Positions 17,908 through 26,456 of a stretch of 64,000 nucleotides of DNA are shown one piece after another. Position 1 is the first letter of the stretch; each line of letters starts with the position of its first letter. Position numbers and translations under genes: made by a program. Below the pieces are notes generated by a model that did no database searches, was not told the origin of the DNA, and was given only the letters and a program-made list of their open reading frames with translations. The stretch lies in NCBI GenBank assembly GCA_910577405.1, contig CAJTMG010000002.1, forward strand, positions 124,001 to 188,000, in the 5' to 3' direction. This stretch comes from an uncultured Oscillibacter sp. GTDB lineage: Bacteria; Bacillota; Clostridia; Oscillospirales; Oscillospiraceae.

Positions 17908-18678
17908 ATGATTGACGAAGGCGCTTTGACCCTGTTTCTGCTGATCACGGCCCGAATCAGCGGCTGCGTGCTCTTCAATCCCTTGATGGGCCGGCAGAAC
18001 TTTCCGGGAACCTTCCGGGCGGGAATGGTGCTGATTTTCTCCGTGTTCACATACTCCATCACCGGCGGCGGGACCAACGTGCCCACAAGCGTGCTGGAAT
18101 TCGGCGTGAAACTCCTTCTGGAACTGGCGCTGGGCTTCCTGCTGGGCATGGTGGTGCAGATTTTCTTTTATATTCCGCAGCTTGCCGGTCATGTGATTGA
18201 TACCCAGATGGGCATGACCATGAGCCAGATTTACGACGCCGGTTCCCAGGCCAATCTGTCCGTTACCGGCGTTCTGCTGAATACGCTGATGATGCTCCTG
18301 TTCTTCGCGGCCAACGGACATCATACCTTCCTGCGGATTATGATGACCTCCGGCGAGATCGTCCCTTACGGCGCGGCTGCCATTGGATCGCAGGCGGCAC
18401 AGGCAATGCTGACCCTGTTCGCCGAGTGTACCATCCTTGCGGTGAAGCTCTGTATGCCGATCCTGGCGGCGGAGATGATCGGACAGCTGGGCATGGGCGT
18501 TTTGATGAAGGTCATACCGCAGATCAACGTGTTTTCCATTAACATCGAGCTGAAGGTCATTATTGGCCTGGTGCTGCTTCTGACCCTGATAACGCCGTTC
18601 AGTGAATTTCTTCTGGATTTGGAACGGGATATGCTGCAGGACCTGACGGCGATCCTGAGAATGAGCGGCGGGACTTAA
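17908..18678 (+). CDS. fliR: Flagellar export gate protein FliR
   Basis: Gate subunit of 256 residues with about six membrane segments. The start at ATG 17908 has GCGGAGGCG upstream and gives the usual N-terminus (LTLFLLITARISGCVLFNPL). The family segment LAGHVIDTQMGMTMSQIYDA is present near residue 95. It starts 11 bases after fliQ. Confidence 0.95.
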   Translation: MIDEGALTLFLLITARISGCVLFNPLMGRQNFPGTFRAGMVLIFSVFTYSITGGGTNVPTSVLEFGVKLLLELALGFLLGMVVQIFFYIPQLAGHVIDTQMGMTMSQIYDAGSQANLSVTGVLLNTLMMLLFFAANGHHTFLRIMMTSGEIVPYGAAAIGSQAAQAMLTLFAECTILAVKLCMPILAAEMIGQLGMGVLMKVIPQINVFSINIELKVIIGLVLLLTLITPFSEFLLDLERDMLQDLTAILRMSGGT

Positions 18679-18704
18679 GATTGGCCGCAAAGGGGGGATG
18701 AACG

Positions 18705-19772
18705 TTGGCGGAAGGCTCCAAGACCGAGAAAGCAACGCCCAAAAAACGACGGGACGAACGGAAAAAAGGCAACGTCTTCCTGAGTCAGGACGCGGTGGCG
18801 GTGGCGACGCTGCTGGCCTCCTTTATGACGTTCTGGCTGATGGCCGGGCGGATAGCGGAGGAATTGACGGGCTTTATGCAGCTTTGCGTTTCCTACTGCG
18901 CGTCGAAAGAGGCCGCGGGGACGCTTTTGCGGGATTTGATGATGCAGGGGCTGCTCCTGCTGGCAAAAACTGTGCTGCCCATTACGCTGGCCACGGCGCT
19001 GGCGGCAATTGTGGCTACCTTTGCGCAGACAAGGCTGCTGGTCAGCGGCGAACTGCTGCGGCCAAAGTTCAGCCGTCTGAATCCTCTGGAGGGCTTCAAG
19101 CGGCTGTTTTCCCTGAAAAGTGTGATTAACGCCTTAAAGGGCATACTGAAAATTACAATTCTCATGATTATTATCTATTTCAGCCTGACTGGGATGTTTC
19201 ATGAGAGTTCCAAGTATCTTTATTCTGATATCCGGGCTGCCGGCGCGCACCTCTTTAACGTGGGCATGGGCATGGTGGTGCGGATTGTGATCGCGTTTGT
19301 CGCCCTGGCCGCCGCTGATTTCCTGTATCAGTGGTGGGATTACGAACGGCAGATACGCATGAGCAAACAGGAAATTAAAGAAGAATATAAGCAGATGGAA
19401 GGCGACCCTCAGATCAAGGGGAAAATCAAGGAGATGCAGCGCCGCCGGGCACAGAGCCGTATGATGCAGCAGGTGCCCCAGTCGGATGTGGTTATCAAGA
19501 ACCCTACCCACTTCGCGGTAGCCCTGCGGTATCACCCCGACGAGGATAACGCCCCCATCGTTTTGGCGAAGGGTCAGGATGAGCTGGCTTTGCGGATTGT
19601 GAAGACGGCGGAGGAGAACGGCGTGGCAGTCGTGGAGAATGTGCCGCTGGCCCGGGCCTTATATGCACAGACGGATTTGGATCAGGAAATTCCGCCCTCC
19701 TTGTACAACGAGGTCGCGGAGGTGCTGGTGTATATCTTCCGTCTGAATGAGAAAAATCAACTGGTGAAATGA
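18705..19772 (+). CDS. flhB: Flagellar export switch protein FlhB
   Basis: Membrane protein that changes substrate specificity after self-cleavage. TTG start (18705) after AAGGGGGGATG. Four membrane segments, then a cytoplasmic domain with the autocleavage motif NPTH in VVIKNPTHFAVALRY (about residue 265). The N-terminus (KTEKATPKKRRDERKKGNV) is classical. Length 355 is normal. A 26-residue frame lies between it and flhA. Confidence 0.96.
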   Translation: MAEGSKTEKATPKKRRDERKKGNVFLSQDAVAVATLLASFMTFWLMAGRIAEELTGFMQLCVSYCASKEAAGTLLRDLMMQGLLLLAKTVLPITLATALAAIVATFAQTRLLVSGELLRPKFSRLNPLEGFKRLFSLKSVINALKGILKITILMIIIYFSLTGMFHESSKYLYSDIRAAGAHLFNVGMGMVVRIVIAFVALAAADFLYQWWDYERQIRMSKQEIKEEYKQMEGDPQIKGKIKEMQRRRAQSRMMQQVPQSDVVIKNPTHFAVALRYHPDEDNAPIVLAKGQDELALRIVKTAEENGVAVVENVPLARALYAQTDLDQEIPPSLYNEVAEVLVYIFRLNEKNQLVK

Positions 19773-19788
19773 CCAGGAGTCTTATAAT

Positions 19789-19869
19789 ATGTACAGACAA
19801 ACAGCGAACCCCTTCCGGGACCTTCTTGCCCGGTGCGGATTCTTGCGGCAGGAGGTGACGGGCGCATGA
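19789..19869 (+). CDS. Candidate 26-residue leader ORF upstream of flhA
   Basis: An ATG (19789) nine bases after CAGGAG opens a 26-codon frame, MYRQTANPFRDLLARCGFLR and six more residues, whose TGA overlaps the flhA ATG as ATGA. The flhA ribosome site (AGGAGGTGACGG) lies inside it. I do not recognise the peptide. It may couple translation of flhA to upstream flow, or it may be chance in a 93-base gap. Confidence 0.4.
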   Translation: MYRQTANPFRDLLARCGFLRQEVTGA

Positions 19870-21971
19870 AGCAGGTCTTCAACAACGCAATATCTCTGGG
19901 CGTCGTGGTGATAGTCCTATTTCTGATTATTCCCCTGCACGTGGGTCTGCTGGACTTTCTCCTGGTAATCAATATCGGCCTGTCCGTTATGATTCTGATG
20001 ATTACCATGAATATCTCGGACGCTCTGGAGTTTTCCATTTTCCCGTCCCTGCTGCTGATTACCACCCTGTTCCGATTAGGACTGAATGTCTCCACTACCC
20101 GGCAGATCCTCTCTAAGGGCTACGCCGGCGAGGTCATTCAGAATTTCGGCAATCTGATCACCGGCGGAAATATCGTGATCGGCGTGCTGATTTTCCTGAT
20201 TATCGTCCTGGTGCAGTTTATCGTGATTACCAAGGGCGCGGAACGTGTCGCCGAGGTCGCGGCCCGGTTTACCCTGGACGCTATGCCCGGTAAGCAGATG
20301 GCCATTGACGCGGACCTGTCCTCCGGCCTGATTAACGAGGAGGAGGCCCGGAACCGGCGGTATAAAATCCAGAAGGAAGCGGATTTTTACGGAGCCATGG
20401 ACGGCGCTACCAAAATTGTCAAGGGCGATGCCGTGATGTCCCTGATTATCACTATGCTGAACTTTATCGGCGGCGTGCTGATCGGCATCCTGATGAACGG
20501 CGGTACCTTCAGCGACGTGCTCTCCCAGTATTCCATAGTGACCATCGGCGACGGCCTGGTTTCCCAGCTCCCCGCCCTGATGATTTCTACAGCAACCGGT
20601 ATGATCGTCACCCGGTCCGTCTCCGAGGGCAGCCTGAACAAGGACGTGATCGCCCAGTTCAAGGCCCAGCCCCGGGCAATCATGACCACCGGCGTGATTC
20701 TGCTCTTCCTTGCGGCTATCCCCAATACGCCCCATCTGGCCCTTGCAATAGGCGGCGGCGTGCTGGTCCTGGGCGGGTATTTCATCAGCCGCCGGATGGA
20801 ACAGCAGAAGGTGGAAGAGGCCATGGACGCTGCGGCGGCGGAACAGCAGGCGGCAGTGCCCGAGGCGGCGGCCCCCAGCGAGACGGATTATTACAAGGAT
20901 ATCAATAATGTGTATAATCTCCTCTCGGTGGAGCCCATCGAGATGGAGTTCGGATACAGCCTGATTCCCATGGTAGACGAAAGCCACGGCGGAAAGCTCA
21001 TCAGCCGGATCGTGATTTTCCGGAGGCAGTACGCGCAGGATATGGGCTTTGTCTTCCCGTCGATCCGTCTGCATGACGCGTCGGCTTTGGGAACGAATCA
21101 GTATGTGATCAAGATCCGGGGCGAGGAGGTGGCCCGGGGCGAGATCCTGGTGGACTACTATCTTGCCCTGGAACCTGCCAACCCCCTTGGAGAGATCGAC
21201 GGCATTGAAACCATTGAACCGGCCTATGGCATCCCGTCCCGGTGGATTCTGCCGGAGAATAAGGAAATGGCCGAAATCTACGGATATAACGTCATTGACC
21301 CCCTGTCCGTGATGCTGACCCACCTGGCGGAGACCATCAAGAAGTACGCCTATGAGATGCTGGGCCGGTCGGAGGTCCTTCAGCTTGTGGAAAACCTGAA
21401 ACGGTCCTCTCCGGATTTGGTGGAGGAGGTCGTGCCGAATATTGTGTCCTATTCCGTGCTGGAAAAGGTCCTGCGGAATCTCTTGAAGGAAGGCGTGCCC
21501 ATCAAGGACCTTGGGACAATACTGGAGACCCTTGCGGACGCGCTGACCCAGGGCCGGGACGTGGACACCGCTACAGAACAGGTCCGCGGGGCGCTGTCCA
21601 GAACCATTACCCGGCGCTTCTGCGAGGACGGACAGCTTCGCGTGGTCACCCTGGACGCCGAGGTGGAAAAGCGTATTATCGCCTCCCTGACCCGGAACGA
21701 GCAGGGCGTGTATCTGGCCATGGGTCCGGATTTGATGCAGCAGATTGTCTCCCAGCTTTCAGCCCAGCTCAAGAAGTTCAACGACCTGTCCCAGACGCCG
21801 ATCATTCTGGTCAGTCAGGTGATCCGCGGTTATTTCAGCAAGATGATTACCCAGTTCTATCCCAATGTCTACGTGCTTTCGTTCAATGAGATTACCAACG
21901 CCGTCCAGATCCAGGCCATCGGAAACATCACCCTTGAGAGCCACGCGGAAAGAAGGGCGGTGGGAACATGA
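19866..21971 (+). CDS. flhA: Flagellar export gate protein FlhA
   Basis: Largest gate component: about eight N-terminal membrane segments, then a cytoplasmic substrate-docking domain. The ATG at 19866 follows AGGAGGTGACGGGCGC; an upstream ATG in frame would add 11 unrelated residues. Signature regions include LVINIGLSVMILMITM, the FHIPEP-type loop (AKGAERVAEVAARFTLDAMP, then GKQMAIDADLSSGLI) and the C-terminal PNVYVLSFNEI. Length is 701. It overlaps the sigma gene by four bases. flhF and flhG, the usual next genes, are missing. Confidence 0.97.
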   Translation: MKQVFNNAISLGVVVIVLFLIIPLHVGLLDFLLVINIGLSVMILMITMNISDALEFSIFPSLLLITTLFRLGLNVSTTRQILSKGYAGEVIQNFGNLITGGNIVIGVLIFLIIVLVQFIVITKGAERVAEVAARFTLDAMPGKQMAIDADLSSGLINEEEARNRRYKIQKEADFYGAMDGATKIVKGDAVMSLIITMLNFIGGVLIGILMNGGTFSDVLSQYSIVTIGDGLVSQLPALMISTATGMIVTRSVSEGSLNKDVIAQFKAQPRAIMTTGVILLFLAAIPNTPHLALAIGGGVLVLGGYFISRRMEQQKVEEAMDAAAAEQQAAVPEAAAPSETDYYKDINNVYNLLSVEPIEMEFGYSLIPMVDESHGGKLISRIVIFRRQYAQDMGFVFPSIRLHDASALGTNQYVIKIRGEEVARGEILVDYYLALEPANPLGEIDGIETIEPAYGIPSRWILPENKEMAEIYGYNVIDPLSVMLTHLAETIKKYAYEMLGRSEVLQLVENLKRSSPDLVEEVVPNIVSYSVLEKVLRNLLKEGVPIKDLGTILETLADALTQGRDVDTATEQVRGALSRTITRRFCEDGQLRVVTLDAEVEKRIIASLTRNEQGVYLAMGPDLMQQIVSQLSAQLKKFNDLSQTPIILVSQVIRGYFSKMITQFYPNVYVLSFNEITNAVQIQAIGNITLESHAERRAVGT

Positions 21972-22804
21972 GTGACGCCGCTGCCGTGAGGACATATACT
22001 GAGCAGGAAATCGAGGCCATGGACACCCAGGACCTGCTGCGGCTGTATAAGGAGACCGGGGACGAGAGCCTGAAATGGCCCCTGGTGCTGCGGTACGAGG
22101 GCTTGATTAAAAGCGCGGCTACCCAGATTCGGGGCGTGTACAGCAGCTTCGCCCAGATTGACGATATTATCAATGAGGGCATTATCACGCTTCTGAGCGC
22201 GGTGGATAAGTTCGATTTGGATAAAGGCGTGAAGTTCGAGACCTATGTGTCCAAACGGATTCGGGGGATGGTGATCGACCTGGCCCGGAAGCAGGACTGG
22301 ATGCCCCGGAACGTCCGGAAACGGGCCAAAGAAATTGACATGGCCGTGGCAGAGCTGTCCAGCACCCTTGGACGCCAGCCTACGGACGCGGAGATCGCAG
22401 ACCATCTGGGAATCAGTCAGGAGCGCTATCAGAAGGACACGGCAAATATCGCGCTGAGCAACGTGCTTTCGCTGGACCTGCTGATGGACGCCCGGGAGAG
22501 CGCGGGATATCAATTGGAAGTGCCCTCCAGCGACACCCAGGGACAGCCGGAGATGGTCTTGCAGGAGAAGGAATTGCAGCGGGCCCTTGCGGAGGGGATC
22601 GCCGGCCTGCGGAAGAATGAGCAGATCGTGCTTTCGCTGTACTATGAGAAGAACCTGCACCTGAAGGAAATCGCCCAGGTGATGGAACTGAGTGAGCCCC
22701 GGATCTCTCAGATACACACCCGGGCTATCCAGAAACTGCGGGTGCATATGGAAGCGTACCTGAACGACACACAGCCAAAAGACTCCAGGAGGAAGAAGGG
22801 ATAA
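21968..22804 (+). CDS. sigD: Flagellar/motility sigma factor (SigD/FliA/WhiG family)
   Basis: Sigma-28 type factor that would transcribe late flagellar and chemotaxis genes. The 278-residue protein has region 2 (YSSFAQIDDIINEGIITLL, VKFETYVSKRIRGMVIDLAR), region 3 (TLGRQPTDAEIADHLGIS) and region 4 (KNEQIVLSLYYEKNLHLKEI, then AQVMELSEPRISQIHTRAIQ). It overlaps flhA by ATGA. An anti-sigma FlgM gene is not seen in this window. Confidence 0.95.
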   Translation: MSDAAAVRTYTEQEIEAMDTQDLLRLYKETGDESLKWPLVLRYEGLIKSAATQIRGVYSSFAQIDDIINEGIITLLSAVDKFDLDKGVKFETYVSKRIRGMVIDLARKQDWMPRNVRKRAKEIDMAVAELSSTLGRQPTDAEIADHLGISQERYQKDTANIALSNVLSLDLLMDARESAGYQLEVPSSDTQGQPEMVLQEKELQRALAEGIAGLRKNEQIVLSLYYEKNLHLKEIAQVMELSEPRISQIHTRAIQKLRVHMEAYLNDTQPKDSRRKKG

Positions 22805-22805
22805 T

Positions 22806-23561
22806 ATGTTCAAAGGCTTTTATAATCTGACCTCCGGTATGTTGACCCAGCAGCGGAATCTGAATGTGGTGGGCAACAATCTGGTAAATATCTCCACCGC
22901 GGGGTTCAAGCAGGACCGGTATACCGCCAGCACCTTTGACGAGGTGATGTACAGCCGCGTTGGAAGCCTGTACAGCGGCGGGCAGGAGATCGGGCAGCAG
23001 AGCTATATCCGGGCTACCAGCGATATTTATACGGATTTTACCCAGGGCGTTATGGAACCTACCGGGCTGAATCTGGATTTCTGCATTATCGGCGACGGCT
23101 TCTTTGCCATAGAGGACCCGGAGGGCAACGTGTCCTATACCCGTATGGGGAACTTTTCCCTGGACGACGAGGGTTATCTGGGCTTGCCGGGTTATGGCTA
23201 CGTGCTGGACCCGGATGGAGAGCGTATTTATCTGGGGACTGACAAGGTGATTTCGGATAAGCAGGGGCTTCTGTATTATTCGGAGAATCAGGGCCTGATT
23301 GGACGTCTTGGCGTGTACAGCTTCCCGGATAACGGAGAACTGGAGTACAATGACCGGGGGCTGTTTACCGGCGAGGGCGCGGCTGTCAGTCAGAATTATG
23401 AAATCCGGGGCCAGTGTCTGGAACGGTCCAACACGGATATGATACGGCAGATGACAGAGATGATTACCTGTCAGAGAGCGTTGCAGAGCGCGGCGCAGAT
23501 ATCGAAGATGTACGACCAGTTGATGACAAGGGCCACCACAGAAGTGGGACGGTTACAGTAA
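22806..23561 (+). CDS. flgF: Flagellar rod/hook-basal body protein, FlgF/FlgG family (FlhO-like)
   Basis: Distal rod subunit. The N-terminus (NLTSGMLTQQRNLNVVGNNL, then VNISTAGFKQD) and C-terminal helix (IRQMTEMITCQRALQSAAQI) are the rod signatures; the central segment (DFCIIGDGFFAIEDPEGNVS) is typical of FlgF/FlgG. Length 251. In Bacillus the equivalent pair is called FlhO and FlhP. Which of the two corresponds to FlgF is inferred from order only. Confidence 0.88.
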   Translation: MFKGFYNLTSGMLTQQRNLNVVGNNLVNISTAGFKQDRYTASTFDEVMYSRVGSLYSGGQEIGQQSYIRATSDIYTDFTQGVMEPTGLNLDFCIIGDGFFAIEDPEGNVSYTRMGNFSLDDEGYLGLPGYGYVLDPDGERIYLGTDKVISDKQGLLYYSENQGLIGRLGVYSFPDNGELEYNDRGLFTGEGAAVSQNYEIRGQCLERSNTDMIRQMTEMITCQRALQSAAQISKMYDQLMTRATTEVGRLQ

Positions 23562-23576
23562 GGGAGGCGTTAGCGG

Positions 23577-24353
23577 ATGAATCAATCCTTCTACACCGGG
23601 GCAACCGGCGCACACCAGCAGATGCGGCGCATGAACGTGCTGGGGAACAATATCGCCAATATCAATACTTACGGCTACAAGGCCCAGCGCGGGAGGTTCG
23701 CCGCTTTGATGTATGAGAATCCGCCTCGTTCCATTGACCGGGAACCGGTGTATTTCGGCGTCGGTACGGCCCTTTGGCAGATTGACACGGATTTCAATTC
23801 GGGGATTCTGGCGGATACGGGCCGGAAGCAGGACTATGCCATCGCGGGGGAGGGTTTTTTCGCCGTGGTGGACCTGACGACGGATGAAGTGACCTTGACC
23901 CGGAACGGCGCGTTTTGTATCTCCGAGCTGATGCGGCCTACCAACGAGGTGGGAGAAGACGGGCAGCTGGTGCTGGATGAGTTCGGCCAGCCTTTGACAG
24001 AACGGATTTATTACCTGTCGGACAACGAGGGTCGGTTTGTGCTCAGCGAGAACGGCGGGATGATCGAAGTGGACCCGGAGGAGCGGAACGAGGCCCAGCC
24101 TGTGGGGGTGTTCGATTACCTGAACTATAACGGCATGGAGCGGCTTTACGATACCCGGTTCCGGGCGGTTGCGAAAAACGGCGGGATGCGTCGGGCGTCC
24201 GGCGTGGCCATGCAGGGAATGCTGGAGACCTCCAACGCGGACCTTGCAGAGGAATATACCAAGATGATAGAGTCCCAGCGGGCCTATGGTATGGCGCTGA
24301 AGATGGTGCAGGCCTCAGATGAGATAGAAACCACCATCAACGGCCTGCGGTGA
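23577..24353 (+). CDS. flgG: Flagellar distal rod protein, FlgG family (FlhP-like)
   Basis: Second rod paralogue of 258 residues, 15 bases after the first. Signatures: GAHQQMRRMNVLGNNIANIN and TYGYKAQRG at the N-terminus, QDYAIAGEGFFAVVDLTTDE in the middle, and NADLAEEYTKMIESQRAYGM at the C-terminus. GGGAGGCG precedes the ATG. The pair together would form the distal rod in a cell without outer membrane. Confidence 0.9.
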   Translation: MNQSFYTGATGAHQQMRRMNVLGNNIANINTYGYKAQRGRFAALMYENPPRSIDREPVYFGVGTALWQIDTDFNSGILADTGRKQDYAIAGEGFFAVVDLTTDEVTLTRNGAFCISELMRPTNEVGEDGQLVLDEFGQPLTERIYYLSDNEGRFVLSENGGMIEVDPEERNEAQPVGVFDYLNYNGMERLYDTRFRAVAKNGGMRRASGVAMQGMLETSNADLAEEYTKMIESQRAYGMALKMVQASDEIETTINGLR

Positions 24354-24371
24354 TAACGAGGGGGAGAACAG

Positions 24372-25001
24372 ATGGGCATGAAGAATTATGATGACCTGAA
24401 TTCCCTGGAGATGGATACTTTGAAGGAAGTGGGGAGCATCGGCACGGGCAACGCCGCTACCTCACTCTCCAGCCTCATTGGGAAGCCGGTGCGGATTATG
24501 CAGCCGGAGGTCCGGATTATGGAGTATAATGAGGCCATCGAACGCCTTGGCGGCCCGGAGGAAATCACCGCCGGCGTGATGGTGGGCATGAGCGGCCAGA
24601 TGAGCGGAATCCTCCTTGCGGTGCAGCAGCTTGAATTTGTGAAGCTGGTGCTGAAAAGCATGATGGACGCGGATGTGAAGGGTTACGAGCAGCTGGGCGA
24701 GATGGAACGCTCGGCCTTGACGGAAGTGGGGAATATCATGATTTCCACTTTTATCAACGCATTGAGCGGCCTGGCGGGAATTGAGATTGATTTGACGGTG
24801 CCGGGTTTCACCATAGATATGCAGGGCGCCATTGTGACAGTGCCTATGGCGGCCTACGGAGGACAGTCCAATTATATTATGACCATCGGCGGCGACTTCG
24901 TCTGCGACGGGAAAAATATCCCCTGCCGTCTGCTGCTGTCGCCGGATATTCGGTCCCTGAATTTTTTGCTGAGGAAGCTGGGCGTATACAGTGGAGACTA
25001 A
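24372..25001 (+). CDS. cheC: CheY-P phosphatase CheC
   Basis: Removes phosphate from CheY-P and binds CheD in the Bacillus-type adaptation system. The 209 residues have the two pseudo-symmetrical helices of the family. The second active site is intact (EVGN in TEVGNIMISTFINAL) but the first reads EVGS (KEVGSIGTGNAATSL), with Ser where Asn is normal. GGGGGAG precedes the ATG. It overlaps cheD by 11 bases, which fits the known CheC-CheD complex. Confidence 0.95.
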   Translation: MGMKNYDDLNSLEMDTLKEVGSIGTGNAATSLSSLIGKPVRIMQPEVRIMEYNEAIERLGGPEEITAGVMVGMSGQMSGILLAVQQLEFVKLVLKSMMDADVKGYEQLGEMERSALTEVGNIMISTFINALSGLAGIEIDLTVPGFTIDMQGAIVTVPMAAYGGQSNYIMTIGGDFVCDGKNIPCRLLLSPDIRSLNFLLRKLGVYSGD

Positions 25002-25479
25002 AGATTCAAAAATTACCGTGGGCATCGCTGATATGAAGATGGCCAAAGAGCGCGGGATGCTGATTACCTACGCGCTGGGTTCGTGCATTGGCATCTGCCT
25101 GTACGACCAGAAAATCAAACTTGCGGCGCTGGTGCATATCATGCTGCCGCTGAATATGGAGACGGGACGTAAAAATCCCCTAAAATACGCGGATACGGGC
25201 ATCCGGGAGACGCTGCGGATGATGGAGGCAAAGGGCGCGTCCCGGTCACGGATTACGGCAAAGATCGCCGGGGGCGCTAAGATGTTCGATGTGAATGGCG
25301 GCTCCATGGGGAATATCGGACAGCGGAATATCGAGAGCGTTCATATGAATCTGAAGAAAGAGGGAATCCAGCTGCTGCGGGAGGACGTGGGCGGCTCGGT
25401 GGCCCGGACGCTGCTGTTTGACCCCGCGACAGGCCTGGGATGCGTGCGGAGCTACGGCAGGAAAGAGCTGATTATCTAA
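24991..25479 (+). CDS. cheD: Chemoreceptor glutamine deamidase CheD
   Basis: Deamidates receptor glutamines and is titrated by CheC. GTG start inside the end of cheC. The catalytic Cys and His are in ALGSCIGICLYD and ALVHIMLP, with a Thr in KYADTGIRETL; KIAGGAKMFD and NIGQRNIESV complete the family pattern. Length 162 is normal. Confidence 0.95.
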   Translation: METKDSKITVGIADMKMAKERGMLITYALGSCIGICLYDQKIKLAALVHIMLPLNMETGRKNPLKYADTGIRETLRMMEAKGASRSRITAKIAGGAKMFDVNGGSMGNIGQRNIESVHMNLKKEGIQLLREDVGGSVARTLLFDPATGLGCVRSYGRKELII

Positions 25480-25508
25480 ACGCGGGACTTGAAAGGAGTG
25501 TTGGAAAG

Positions 25509-26441
25509 ATGCTGTTGGAAGAGGATAAGCGGGGAATCCTGCTGGAATCCGGCACCAATGAGATTGAGGTCATGGAGTTTACCATCAATCAAAGCCTGTA
25601 TGGAATCAACGTGGCTAAGGTAAAGGAAATCATGGTTTCTGAACCGGTGAAGCCCATGCCTCATGCGCACCCGGCGGTGGAAGGCATCTTCAAGCCCCGG
25701 GAGCAGGTGATTACCGTGGTGGACCTGCCCCGGTATCTGCTGCGGAACACCGAGAGCGAGAAGCGGCCCAAGGATTTGTTTATCATTACGAACTTCAACA
25801 AGATGAATATTGCGTTCCGGGTGCATACCGTGGTGGGCATCAGCCGGATTTCCTGGAAGAGTATCCAGAAGCCCGATAAGACCGTTTCCGGCGGGGATGA
25901 GGGCATCGCGACAGGAATTGCCCAGTGCGGGGATGACTTGGTGACAATCCTGGACTTTGAGAAGATCGTGGCCGAAATCGCGCCTCAGACCACCATCCAG
26001 CTCTCGGAGATTGACCGCCTGGGCGAGCGGGGCCGGAGCGACGCGGCCATTATCGTTGCGGAGGACTCCGTGCTCCTGAGCAGGATGATAGAGGAAGCCC
26101 TGCATAAGTCCGGCTACGTCAAGACAAAGATGTTCCCCAACGGCCAGGAACTCTGGGATTACCTGAACACGCTCCGGAAAAAAGAGGACGTCCGGGACGC
26201 GGTGTCCGTGGTGATAACGGATATCGAAATGCCCCAGATGGACGGACACCGGCTGACAAAGCTGATTAAAGATGACCAGCAGTTTAAGGAGCTGCCGGTG
26301 ATTATCTTCTCGTCCCTGATAACAGAAGAGATGCGGCGGAAGGGCAAGGAGCTTGGCGCCGACGAACAGATGAGCAAACCGGAAATCGGGCACCTAGTGC
26401 AGGTCATAGACCACCTGCTGAGCGCGGGCCAGGACCGGTAA
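25509..26441 (+). CDS. cheV: Coupling protein CheV (CheW domain plus receiver)
   Basis: Links receptors to the kinase and carries an adaptation receiver domain. ATG 25509 after GAAAGGAGTG; a longer in-frame start would lie inside cheD. The N-terminal CheW domain (residues about 15-165, MEFTINQSLYGINVAKVKEI) is followed by a receiver domain from about 177 (IIVAEDSVLLSRM) with phospho-acceptor Asp near 237 (VVITDIEMPQMDG) and a Lys in EQMSKPEIG. Length 310. The kinase CheA is not in the window. Confidence 0.94.
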   Translation: MLLEEDKRGILLESGTNEIEVMEFTINQSLYGINVAKVKEIMVSEPVKPMPHAHPAVEGIFKPREQVITVVDLPRYLLRNTESEKRPKDLFIITNFNKMNIAFRVHTVVGISRISWKSIQKPDKTVSGGDEGIATGIAQCGDDLVTILDFEKIVAEIAPQTTIQLSEIDRLGERGRSDAAIIVAEDSVLLSRMIEEALHKSGYVKTKMFPNGQELWDYLNTLRKKEDVRDAVSVVITDIEMPQMDGHRLTKLIKDDQQFKELPVIIFSSLITEEMRRKGKELGADEQMSKPEIGHLVQVIDHLLSAGQDR

Positions 26442-26456
26442 CGGCGGAGGGATAAC

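Noticed and set aside
17608..18678. Plus-strand frame joining the fliQ region to fliR
   Set aside because: The part before 17908 overlaps fliQ in another phase and is not FliR-like; the ATG at 17908 has its own ribosome site.
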